A DNA stretch of 5,288 nt from Bacteroidales bacterium UBA1769 (lineage in GTDB: Bacteria > Bacteroidota > Bacteroidia > Bacteroidales > UBA932), in NCBI GenBank assembly GCA_002314725.1, contig DCGV01000085.1, positions 1-5,288 on the forward strand, given 5' to 3'. The translations under genes and the position numbers were made by a program. Below, piece after piece: positions 1 to 5,288 of this stretch. The notes beneath the pieces were generated by a model that saw only the letters and a list, made by a program, of their open reading frames with translations, was not told where the DNA came from and did no database searches. Within the stretch, counting starts at the first letter, position 1. Every line of letters starts with the position of its first letter.

Positions 1-32
1 AAACATAATACGCGCAAAAAGTCTGAGTTTTA

Positions 33-64
33 TTTGGAGGGTAAAATAAAAGTGCGTATATTTG
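33..64 (+). promoter_or_regulatory. Candidate Bacteroidota promoter reading toward cas9
   Basis: TTTG at 33-36 is followed after exactly 20 bases by TATATTTG at 57-64. This matches the Bacteroidota primary sigma factor pattern (-33 TTTG, -7 TAnnTTTG). Transcription would start near 70 and run rightward, giving the cas9-cas1-cas2 operon a 5' leader of about 230 bases that is antisense to the entire tracrRNA. It is the best promoter-like match on the plus strand before cas9. A weaker alternative, AAATTTTG at 261-268, lacks a -33 partner. The match is seen in sequence; its use for cas9 is inferred. Confidence 0.5.
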
Positions 65-104
65 CCGCGTTCGCCTAATAATGCAGCAGAAAATGGATCA
101 AGGT

Positions 105-120
105 TGATATCAAGATATCA
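105..120. repeat. Short inverted repeat TGATATC-AA-GATATCA
   Basis: Two 7-base arms (105-111 and 114-120) are separated by two bases, and a perfect 10-base palindrome TTGATATCAA (104-113) overlaps the left arm. The repeat lies between the rightward promoter at 33-64 and the 3' end of the tracrRNA. It has the size and symmetry of a dimeric regulator's operator, but AT-rich DNA produces such palindromes by chance and nothing identifies a binding protein. Confidence 0.35.
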
Positions 121-131
121 TTATCACATAT

Positions 132-166
132 AAAAACAGGATGCACCAGATTACTCTAGCACACCC
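132..166 (-). terminator. Rho-independent terminator of the tracrRNA
   Basis: On the minus strand, bases 166-139 fold into a fully paired 12-bp stem (Watson-Crick plus G-U wobbles) closed by a GUAA tetraloop. One further A-U pair extends the base using 167 and 138. The stem is followed by G and then five U (136-132). The hairpin probably also serves as the 3' structural stem of the tracrRNA bound by Cas9. Read on the plus strand, the stem is followed by TTAATAGG, not a T-run, so rightward transcription should pass. Confidence 0.82.
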
Positions 167-201
167 TTAATAGGTTCATAGAACCTTCGGCATATAGCCT
201 T

Positions 202-221
202 ATTGTGATAAGATGTAGAAC
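202..221 (-). other. tracrRNA anti-repeat
   Basis: The plus strand at 203-220, TTGTGATAAGATGTAGAA, matches the CRISPR repeat TTGTGGTTTGATGTAGAA (5267-5284) at 15 of 18 positions. As RNA, the minus-strand copy pairs with the repeat as follows: a lower stem of repeat bases 1-8 (with G-U wobbles at 1 and 7), a 2x2 U/U internal loop at repeat bases 9-10, then nine Watson-Crick pairs (11-19) and a closing U-G wobble at 20. A lower stem, internal bulge and upper stem is the usual shape of Cas9 crRNA:tracrRNA duplexes. The duplex may extend further with repeat bases that lie beyond the window. Confidence 0.87.
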
Positions 222-231
222 TTATACGCTG

Positions 232-263
232 CAAAAATATGGATAAAAACTGAGACAACCAAA
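232..263 (-). promoter_or_regulatory. tracrRNA promoter (Bacteroidota type)
   Basis: On the minus strand, TTTG (263-260) is followed after exactly 20 bases by TATTTTTG (239-232), fitting the Bacteroidota -33/-7 pattern TTTG-N~20-TAnnTTTG. Initiation 5-8 bases downstream gives a transcript starting near 226, just before the anti-repeat. It points away from cas9, and its -33 box lies 40 bases from the cas9 start codon. Its position exactly ahead of the anti-repeat supports it independently of the motif. Confidence 0.72.
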
Positions 264-302
264 TTTTGAGTGGAAAAATTCATAAAATAATCGCATAATG
301 AC

Positions 303-3300
303 ATGAAAAAACGAATTATAGGTATAGATACAGGCACAAATAGTTTAGGTTGGGCAGTTGTTGATAAACTTGACAACGGTCAATATGAGCTTGTGAAGAA
401 AGGTAGTCTTATCTTTCAGGAAGGTGTTAAAATAGAGAAAGGAATCGAATCCTCAAAAGCCTCTGAAAGAACAGGTCACCGTGCTCTGCGTAAGCAGTAC
501 TTCCGTCGCAGACTCCGTAAGATAGAAGTGCTCAAAGTATTAATCAAATACCAGCTATGCCCATATTTGTCGGATGAGCAGCTTCATGAATGGCATGTAC
601 ATAAAAGATATCCCATGTCTGATGCTTTCATAGAATGGCAGCGTACTAATGAAAACGAGCAGAAGAATCCATATTACTACCGTTATCGTGCACTCACACA
701 GGTCTTAGATCTGAATAGTGCATCAGATAGGTTTGTCTTAGGTCGGGCTTTGTATCATCTTTCCCAACGCAGAGGCTTTATCAGTAACAGACTCGATAGT
801 AACGAGAATAATGAAGAGAATGGTAAGGTGCAGAAAGGAATTTCAGATCTATCGAAAGAAATTGCAGAAAGTGGATGCACCTATTTAGGAGAGTACTTCT
901 ACAAACTATACCAAGAGCTTGGCAATAAGGTGCGCCTACGTTCTCGCTATACAGACAGAGAAGAGCATTACATCAAAGAATTTGATGCCATTTGTGTTCA
1001 GCAGCAACTTGGTGCAGACTTGGTAAAGGATCTTGAAAGGGCATTATATTTCCAGCGTCCGCTTAAATCTCAGAAGCAGGGTGTTGGTCATTGTACTTTC
1101 GAACCTTTACGTCCTCGGTGTGCTGAATCGCACCCAGCCTATGAAGAGTTCAGAATGTGGTCAACAATTAACAATATCAAGGTTCAGGGACCCACTGATG
1201 AACATCTGAGACATCTTCGCAAAGAAGAAATTCAGAAGATATTGCCAAAGTTCTTCAGAAAGTCTAAACCAGACTTTGACTTCGAAGATATTGCCAAGGA
1301 GCTAGCAGGAAAGAATAATTACCAATATATCAAAGATGAGAGTAATAAACCCTACAAGTTCAACTACCGAATGTCACAAAGCATTTCGGGCTGTCCGACA
1401 TGTGCTGCATTAAGAGAGATCTGGGGCGATGACTTTGCTTCATCCATTGCAGAGACCTATACTAATATGCAGACTCGTAATGGAAATATGAAGACTCCTG
1501 AATATGCAGTTGATGATGTATGGAATGCGCTTCTTTTTATGGAAACAAAGGAGAAATTAGAGCAGTTCGGCATCAATAAACTTCAGTTGTCTGGTGAGCA
1601 GGCTAAGAAATTTTCAAATATTAGGCTTTCTCATGCTTACTCTTCGATCAGCCTTTGCGCCATCCGTAAGATTCTACCATATTTAAAGAGAGGCCTCAAG
1701 TATAGTAACGCCGTATTCATGGCGAATGTTCCAACCATTGTTGGTAAAGAGATCTGGCAAGATGACCATGATTATATCGAGCAAAATCTCTTTGCCATCA
1801 TAAAGAGCTATGAACCTGGTTGTGGCATAACTTTAGAAGATATGCTCAAGGACTTCCTTAGCAATAGCTATGACTTGGCTCCAGGCGCAATCAACAAGAT
1901 GTATCATCCATCTATGATAGATGTTTATCCTGATGCTAAGCAGACGAACGGCATCTATCAGCTTGGATCTCCTCGAACAAATGCCATTAAGAATCCTATG
2001 GCGATGCGCTCTCTTCATCAGCTCCGTAAAGTAATCAATACACTACTGAAAGAGCGTGTAATCAATCAGAATACAGAGGTACACATTGAGTATGCCCGTG
2101 AACTGAATGATGCGAATAAGAGAGCGGCCATTGCATCCTGGAATAAAGACAGAGAGAAGAAACGTAAGACTTATTCAGAGGAGATTAAGAAGTTATACAA
2201 GGCAGAAACTCATAAAGACATAGAGCCGACAGAAACCGATATCCTCAAATTTGAGCTTTGGGAAGAACAGAAGCATCTGTGTCTATACACTGGAAAGACT
2301 ATTGGTATTTCTGATTTCCTTGGCCCAAATCTTAAGTTCGACATTGAACACACCATTCCACGAAGCGCAGGTGGAGACAGCCAGATGGAAAATATGACCT
2401 TGTGCGATATGACTTATAACCGTCAGGTGAAGATAGGGAAATTGCCATCACAACTGTCTAATCATGATGAGATTATGACTCGTCTTGTTCAATGGCAGAA
2501 AAAAGTCTATGCATTAACCAAGGATATTGATGGTATACGCACTCACTCTGGCATGGAGAAGGGTGTTAAAGACCGTCTTATCCAGAAGCGTCATAAACTG
2601 AAGCTGGAACGTGACTATTGGAGAGGTAAGGTTCAAAGATTTGAGATGACTGAAGTGCCAGAAGGATTCAGTCTGCGTCAAGGTATAGGTATTGGACTCA
2701 TCAGCAAGTACGCGGGTCTCTACTTGAAATCATTATTTCATAAGCAGAATGACCGATCACAGACAACAGTGCGTGTAATTAAGGGACTGGCAACTTCTGA
2801 GTTTAGAAAGATGTGGGGCATTCAGGATGTCTATGCCAAGAAATGCAGAGACAATCATATTCATCACTGTATTGACGCGATTGTGATTGCATGTATTGAT
2901 CCATATTCATATAATCGTTTAGCTCATTATTATCAGGCACTCGATAATGCAAAGTTCGGTGTAGGGGACAAACCTGTTGTTGTGAAGCCCTGGCCTACCT
3001 TCTCGGAAGATATGAAGGCTCTTTATGATTCAGTGTTGGTATCGCATGATACTCCAGACAATATGCCGAAGCATACAAAGCGTAGAGAGGTAAAGACTCC
3101 TACTGGTGTTTATTCTGCACAAGGCGATACTGCTAGAGCTTCTTTACACAATGATACATACTATGGAGCAATTGAAAGAGACGGAGAAATCAAGTATGTT
3201 GTCCGCAAGCCACTCAGCTCTCTCAAGGAAACCGATGTAGAGAATATTGTTGATGACATTGTAAGGCAGAAGGTCAAGGATGCCATTAAGGTCAAAGGCT

Positions 3301-3950
3301 TCAAAGAGGCGATGTCTGGAGATATATTCATGAATGAAGAGGTGGGGATTAAGATTAAAAAAGTAAGATGCTTCTGTCCTGCTGTAGCAAACCCATTGAA
3401 TATTCGCCAGCATCGTGATATTTCAAGAAAGGAATATAAGCAGCAATATCACGTTACTACAGATTCCAACTACTGTATGGCAATCTATGAGGGTGTTGTC
3501 AAAGGTAAGTTCAAGCGATCTTTCGAGATTGTAACGATGTTGGACGCTGCATCCTATTACAAAAAGAGTGCAGATGTTTCAAAATACTATCCGATTACAC
3601 CAGAAGAGAAGAATGGGCTAAAGCTTAGATGCAAGATTACTGCTGGCACTCAAATTATTCTGAAACAGGCTGAAGAAGAGGAGTTGGATATCTCAGATGT
3701 TAATGAAATTGCCAATAGACTCTACTTTGTTGCAATCATGTCCAAAGATGGACGTATTGTGTTGCGACATAGCCATGAGGCAAGAGAAGCATCATTGCTG
3801 GTCAAAGAGCAGTCATCTACACCATATAAGATTGGGGAAGGGTATAGACCTCAAATTCGTATGAGTCTCTCCAACTTTCATGCATTGATTGAAGGTGTTG
3901 ACTTTGTAATGAATCCATTGGGTGAGATTAAGTTGATCCATCATGATTAA
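303..3950 (+). CDS. cas9: Type II-C CRISPR RNA-guided endonuclease Cas9
   Basis: This is the effector nuclease that cuts both strands of DNA matched by the crRNA, guided by a crRNA:tracrRNA pair. Visible domains of the 1215 residues are: RuvC-I at the N-terminus (IGIDTGTNSLGWAV, Asp9); an Arg-rich bridge helix (about 51-78); the recognition lobe (about 79-560); RuvC-II (VHIEYAREL, Glu596); HNH (about 645-730, with Glu682, His683 and Asn706 in the FDIEHTIPRS...YNR region); RuvC-III (HHCIDA, His855 and Asp858); and a C-terminal WED/PAM-interacting region from about 900, which includes SLHNDTYYG (947-955). All catalytic positions are filled, so it should be active. It is longer than compact II-C Cas9s such as that of Neisseria (about 1080) and shorter than many Bacteroidota ones (about 1400). 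ATG 303 is the first start after an in-frame TAA at 288-290, with no Shine-Dalgarno-like site. The end overlaps cas1. The PAM cannot be read from sequence. Confidence 0.98.
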   Translation: MKKRIIGIDTGTNSLGWAVVDKLDNGQYELVKKGSLIFQEGVKIEKGIESSKASERTGHRALRKQYFRRRLRKIEVLKVLIKYQLCPYLSDEQLHEWHVHKRYPMSDAFIEWQRTNENEQKNPYYYRYRALTQVLDLNSASDRFVLGRALYHLSQRRGFISNRLDSNENNEENGKVQKGISDLSKEIAESGCTYLGEYFYKLYQELGNKVRLRSRYTDREEHYIKEFDAICVQQQLGADLVKDLERALYFQRPLKSQKQGVGHCTFEPLRPRCAESHPAYEEFRMWSTINNIKVQGPTDEHLRHLRKEEIQKILPKFFRKSKPDFDFEDIAKELAGKNNYQYIKDESNKPYKFNYRMSQSISGCPTCAALREIWGDDFASSIAETYTNMQTRNGNMKTPEYAVDDVWNALLFMETKEKLEQFGINKLQLSGEQAKKFSNIRLSHAYSSISLCAIRKILPYLKRGLKYSNAVFMANVPTIVGKEIWQDDHDYIEQNLFAIIKSYEPGCGITLEDMLKDFLSNSYDLAPGAINKMYHPSMIDVYPDAKQTNGIYQLGSPRTNAIKNPMAMRSLHQLRKVINTLLKERVINQNTEVHIEYARELNDANKRAAIASWNKDREKKRKTYSEEIKKLYKAETHKDIEPTETDILKFELWEEQKHLCLYTGKTIGISDFLGPNLKFDIEHTIPRSAGGDSQMENMTLCDMTYNRQVKIGKLPSQLSNHDEIMTRLVQWQKKVYALTKDIDGIRTHSGMEKGVKDRLIQKRHKLKLERDYWRGKVQRFEMTEVPEGFSLRQGIGIGLISKYAGLYLKSLFHKQNDRSQTTVRVIKGLATSEFRKMWGIQDVYAKKCRDNHIHHCIDAIVIACIDPYSYNRLAHYYQALDNAKFGVGDKPVVVKPWPTFSEDMKALYDSVLVSHDTPDNMPKHTKRREVKTPTGVYSAQGDTARASLHNDTYYGAIERDGEIKYVVRKPLSSLKETDVENIVDDIVRQKVKDAIKVKGFKEAMSGDIFMNEEVGIKIKKVRCFCPAVANPLNIRQHRDISRKEYKQQYHVTTDSNYCMAIYEGVVKGKFKRSFEIVTMLDAASYYKKSADVSKYYPITPEEKNGLKLRCKITAGTQIILKQAEEEELDISDVNEIANRLYFVAIMSKDGRIVLRHSHEAREASLLVKEQSSTPYKIGEGYRPQIRMSLSNFHALIEGVDFVMNPLGEIKLIHHD

Positions 3951-4830
3951 GCGGACATTGTTTTTTTCTTCTCCAGCAAGTCTTCGTTTAAAAGACTGTC
4001 AGATAGTAATTTCCTTGCATGATTCTTCAGACAGTGAAAGGACAATACCGATTGAAGATATTGGTATAGTATTGATAGAAAATCCTCAAACTTCTATCTC
4101 CATTCCATTACTCAATGCATTGTCAGAGGCGAATGTGGCTGTTATATTTTGTAATGACAAACATATGCCTCAATCAATGCTATATAATTTTGAAACTAAT
4201 AATACATTGGGAGAATCTTTACGGCTACAGATATCTTTGTCTGAAGCCAAAAGAAAAAGGTTATGGAAGCAAATTGTCGAGCATAAGATTAGGAATCAAG
4301 CAAGACTATTGGATAAGTTACATGGCAATGGATTAATACTAAAACCTTATTATTCAAATGTTTTAAGTGGGGATTCGGATAATAGAGAAGGAATAGCAGC
4401 GAGAATATATTGGAAAGCTCTTTTTGGCGATGATTATGTCAGAGATAGAAGCGAAGAAGGTATTAATTCTCTTCTGAATTATGGTTATGCCATATTAAGA
4501 GCCGCTACAACAAGAGCGATTATGGGGTCAGGACTGATGCCATCTCTTGGTTTATTCCATCATAACCGTAGCAATGGATTTCCATTGGCCGATGATTTAA
4601 TGGAGCCATATCGCCCTTTTGTTGATGAGGCCGTATATGAATTGTGTGAGGAGGGAATGATAGTTCTCAACAAAACAGTTAAATCAAGAATGCTTAGTAT
4701 TCTCACTTGTGATACACATTTCAAGAATATGGTAAGGCCATTGCAAATTAGCTTGTCTACAAGCACTTCATCGTTTGGCAAGTATCTTAGTGGGGAAAGC
4801 ACGGAGTTATCATTCCCTTGGCTTGAATAA
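3943..4830 (+). CDS. cas1: CRISPR-associated endonuclease/integrase Cas1 (type II)
   Basis: Cas1 is the integrase that, in a complex with Cas2, inserts new spacers at the leader-repeat junction. The 295 residues have the usual length for type II Cas1. An N-terminal beta-rich domain (about 1-80) leads into the alpha-helical catalytic domain. The metal-binding residues expected for the family are present: Glu149 in REGIAARIYW, His206 in LGLFHHN, and Glu221 (with Asp218) in LADDLMEPYRP. The His-to-Asp spacing of 12 agrees with other Cas1 proteins. The start ATG (3943) lies inside the end of cas9, sharing ATGATTAA, so translation is probably coupled to Cas9. The stop is three bases before cas2. 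No truncation or missing motif is seen. The gene looks more AT-rich by eye than cas9, which is common for these genes and is not evidence of separate origin. Confidence 0.97.
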   Translation: MIKRTLFFSSPASLRLKDCQIVISLHDSSDSERTIPIEDIGIVLIENPQTSISIPLLNALSEANVAVIFCNDKHMPQSMLYNFETNNTLGESLRLQISLSEAKRKRLWKQIVEHKIRNQARLLDKLHGNGLILKPYYSNVLSGDSDNREGIAARIYWKALFGDDYVRDRSEEGINSLLNYGYAILRAATTRAIMGSGLMPSLGLFHHNRSNGFPLADDLMEPYRPFVDEAVYELCEEGMIVLNKTVKSRMLSILTCDTHFKNMVRPLQISLSTSTSSFGKYLSGESTELSFPWLE

Positions 4831-4833
4831 TAA

Positions 4834-5172
4834 ATGAGTAATGTACGTCTCAATGCTTACCATATAATGTGGTTGATAGTGATGTTTGATCTCCCAACGG
4901 AAACAAAGAAGCAGAAAAAAGATTCTGCCATGTTTCGAAAACAACTGGAGAAAGATGGCTTTAATATGTATCAGTATAGTGTTTACATTAGATACTGCGC
5001 CTCATTAGAAGCTGCTGATCTTCATATTAAGCGCGTAAGAGCCTTTGTTCCGAATGAAGGAAGTGTTAGTATTTTGACAATTACAGATAAACAATACTCA
5101 AATATTATCAATATTTTTGGTGCAATTGAAAAAAAGGTAAAAAGACAACCCTTGCAATTAGAAATTTTTTGA
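4834..5172 (+). CDS. cas2: CRISPR-associated protein Cas2
   Basis: Cas2 is the small dimeric ferredoxin-fold protein that bridges two Cas1 dimers in the spacer-integration complex. The 112-residue protein shows the first beta strand ending in the family Asp (WLIVMFDLP, Asp19). This is followed by a basic helix (KKQKKDSAMFRKQLEKDGF), the second strand with the aromatic-rich YQYSVYIRY segment, and a strand SVSILTITDKQY. The length and motif order are typical of type II Cas2. The start ATG is three bases after the cas1 stop; later Met codons (residues 12 and 17) would cut into the first strand, so ATG 4834 is preferred. It is the last gene of the operon. The next recognisable element is the CRISPR leader and repeat, 93 bases later, with no csn2 or cas4 between. 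Confidence 0.95.
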   Translation: MSNVRLNAYHIMWLIVMFDLPTETKKQKKDSAMFRKQLEKDGFNMYQYSVYIRYCASLEAADLHIKRVRAFVPNEGSVSILTITDKQYSNIINIFGAIEKKVKRQPLQLEIF

Positions 5173-5180
5173 TATATTTG
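5152..5180 (+). promoter_or_regulatory. Candidate promoter for the pre-crRNA
   Basis: TATATTTG at 5173-5180 is a full match to the Bacteroidota -7 element and is identical to the -7 element before cas9 at 57-64. A TTG at 5152-5154 lies 18 bases upstream, slightly short of the usual 19-21. Transcription would begin near 5186 and cross about 80 bases of leader before the first repeat, in the direction required for crRNA to pair with the tracrRNA. Many type II-C arrays instead start transcripts within each repeat, so this promoter may not be the only one. Confidence 0.42.
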
Positions 5181-5200
5181 CGTAGAAAAAAGATATATCA
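5170..5200. repeat. 8-base inverted repeat at the cas2 end / leader start
   Basis: TGATATAT (5170-5177) and ATATATCA (5193-5200) are exact inverse copies separated by 15 bases. The left arm includes the cas2 stop codon and overlaps the promoter-like TATATTTG. The stem would be all A-T except one G-C pair and no T-run follows, so it is a poor terminator. A protein site or chance in AT-rich DNA are both possible. Confidence 0.3.
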
Positions 5201-5265
5201 TACTACTTCTTATGGTAATTATTGATACTTATAAAATTAATATATAGGTAGTTATAATGACATAG
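5173..5265 (+). other. CRISPR leader region
   Basis: This 93-base, strongly AT-rich gene-free stretch lies between the cas2 stop and the first repeat. AT-rich composition and position between the adaptation genes and the array are usual for leaders, which hold the array promoter and the signals read by Cas1-Cas2. Only the promoter-like element and the inverted repeat at its left end stand out. Whether this is the end where new spacers are added cannot be told without seeing the array. Confidence 0.55.
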
Positions 5266-5288
5266 GTTGTGGTTTGATGTAGAATAAC
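5266..5288 (+). CRISPR. First CRISPR repeat, cut by the window end
   Basis: The last 23 bases begin GTTGTGG, as type II-C repeats commonly begin (GTTGTAGC in Neisseria meningitidis), and 15 of 18 bases match the anti-repeat copy at 203-220. That match, 5 kb away and just after cas2, identifies the sequence as a repeat although only one incomplete unit is visible. It also fixes the crRNA strand as plus. Full repeats of this type are usually about 36 or about 46-48 bases, so the rest of the unit and all spacers lie beyond the window. Confidence 0.82.

Larger units (their letters stand above)
131..226 (-). ncRNA. Predicted tracrRNA of the type II-C system
   Basis: This small RNA would guide pre-crRNA maturation and form the dual guide with crRNA in Cas9. 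Read on the minus strand from about 226, it begins with an anti-repeat (221-202) complementary to the CRISPR repeat at 5266. It continues with CACAATAAGGC, closely resembling the same position of the Neisseria meningitidis type II-C tracrRNA (CTACAATAAGGC). Next come a small hairpin GGC-TATAT-GCC (199-189), a perfect 5-bp hairpin GGTTC-TAT-GAACC (185-173), and a 12-bp terminator stem with a U-tract (166-132). A Bacteroidota promoter lies just upstream at 263-232. The predicted length is about 96 nt. Both ends are inferred: the 5' end from promoter spacing (within a few bases) and the 3' end from the U-tract. Confidence 0.87.

Noticed and set aside
81..107. Eight-codon upstream open frame (ATG at 81, TGA at 105-107) in the possible cas9 leader
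   Set aside because: It is too short to support as a peptide, with no ribosome-binding signal or attenuator structure linked to it; it is likely chance.
1..302. A protein gene upstream of cas9 or an additional cas gene
   Set aside because: No frame of useful length or recognisable product exists here on either strand; the stretch is explained by the tracrRNA and regulatory signals.
298..306. Two-codon frame ATGACATGA overlapping the cas9 start codon
   Set aside because: It could in principle feed re-initiation at cas9, but a nine-base coincidence in AT-rich DNA is more likely.
1392..1403. Cys-x2-Cys pair in the Cas9 recognition lobe (residues 364 and 367), suggesting a zinc site
   Set aside because: No second Cys/His pair lies at a plausible spacing, so a zinc-binding insertion is not supported.
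1833..3413. Open frames on the minus strand inside cas9 (1833-2018 and 3144-3413)
   Set aside because: They lie antisense to well-conserved Cas9 coding sequence, and their translations show no recognisable domain.
4115..4853. Open frames overlapping cas1 (4115-4336 plus strand, 4560-4853 minus strand)
   Set aside because: They are out-of-frame shadows of cas1; the Cas1 frame carries all the family motifs.
5112..5119. TATTTTTG inside the 3' end of cas2
   Set aside because: It matches the -7 pattern but has no TTG at a suitable distance upstream (the nearest candidate gives a spacer of about 35).
5253..5258. TATAAT seven bases before the first repeat
   Set aside because: It matches the enterobacterial -10 box, but the locus looks like Bacteroidota, whose main sigma factor uses TAnnTTTG, and no -35-like box is placed correctly.

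Overview
The window holds the cas operon and both RNA-encoding flanks of a type II-C CRISPR-Cas system, most likely from a Bacteroidota genome of the Prevotella/Bacteroides kind. Three things point there: the Cas9 sequence style (for example the IEHTIPRS HNH core and the CTFEP segment of the recognition lobe), the absence of Shine-Dalgarno-like sites before the genes, and several matches to the Bacteroidota promoter pattern TTTG-N~20-TAnnTTTG. The taxon is an inference from these features, not from a database search.

Layout. Bases 1-302 hold no protein gene but are dense with signals. A predicted tracrRNA (about 226 down to 131, minus strand) has its own divergent promoter, an anti-repeat that pairs with the CRISPR repeat, two small hairpins and a perfect 12-bp terminator stem with a U-tract. 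A plus-strand promoter-like pair at 33-64 could drive cas9 through a leader antisense to the whole tracrRNA. Bases 303-3950 encode a 1215-residue Cas9 with all RuvC and HNH catalytic positions intact. cas1 (3943-4830) overlaps cas9 by 8 bases, and cas2 (4834-5172) follows after 3 bases, so the three genes form one tight operon. Neither csn2 nor cas4 is present, which gives subtype II-C. Bases 5173-5265 are an AT-rich leader with a promoter-like element. The first 23 bases of a CRISPR repeat (5266-5288) are cut by the window end.

How the parts work together. Cas1 and Cas2 would insert new spacers into the array beyond 5288. The array would be transcribed rightward (plus strand) into pre-crRNA whose repeats begin GUUGUGG. 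The tracrRNA, made from the minus strand upstream of cas9, would pair with these repeats in about 18-20 bp interrupted by a 2x2 internal loop, and the hybrid would load Cas9 for DNA cleavage. All components look intact. The protein content is a known system. The less obvious content is the unannotated tracrRNA, its promoter arrangement and the overlapping antisense transcription it implies.
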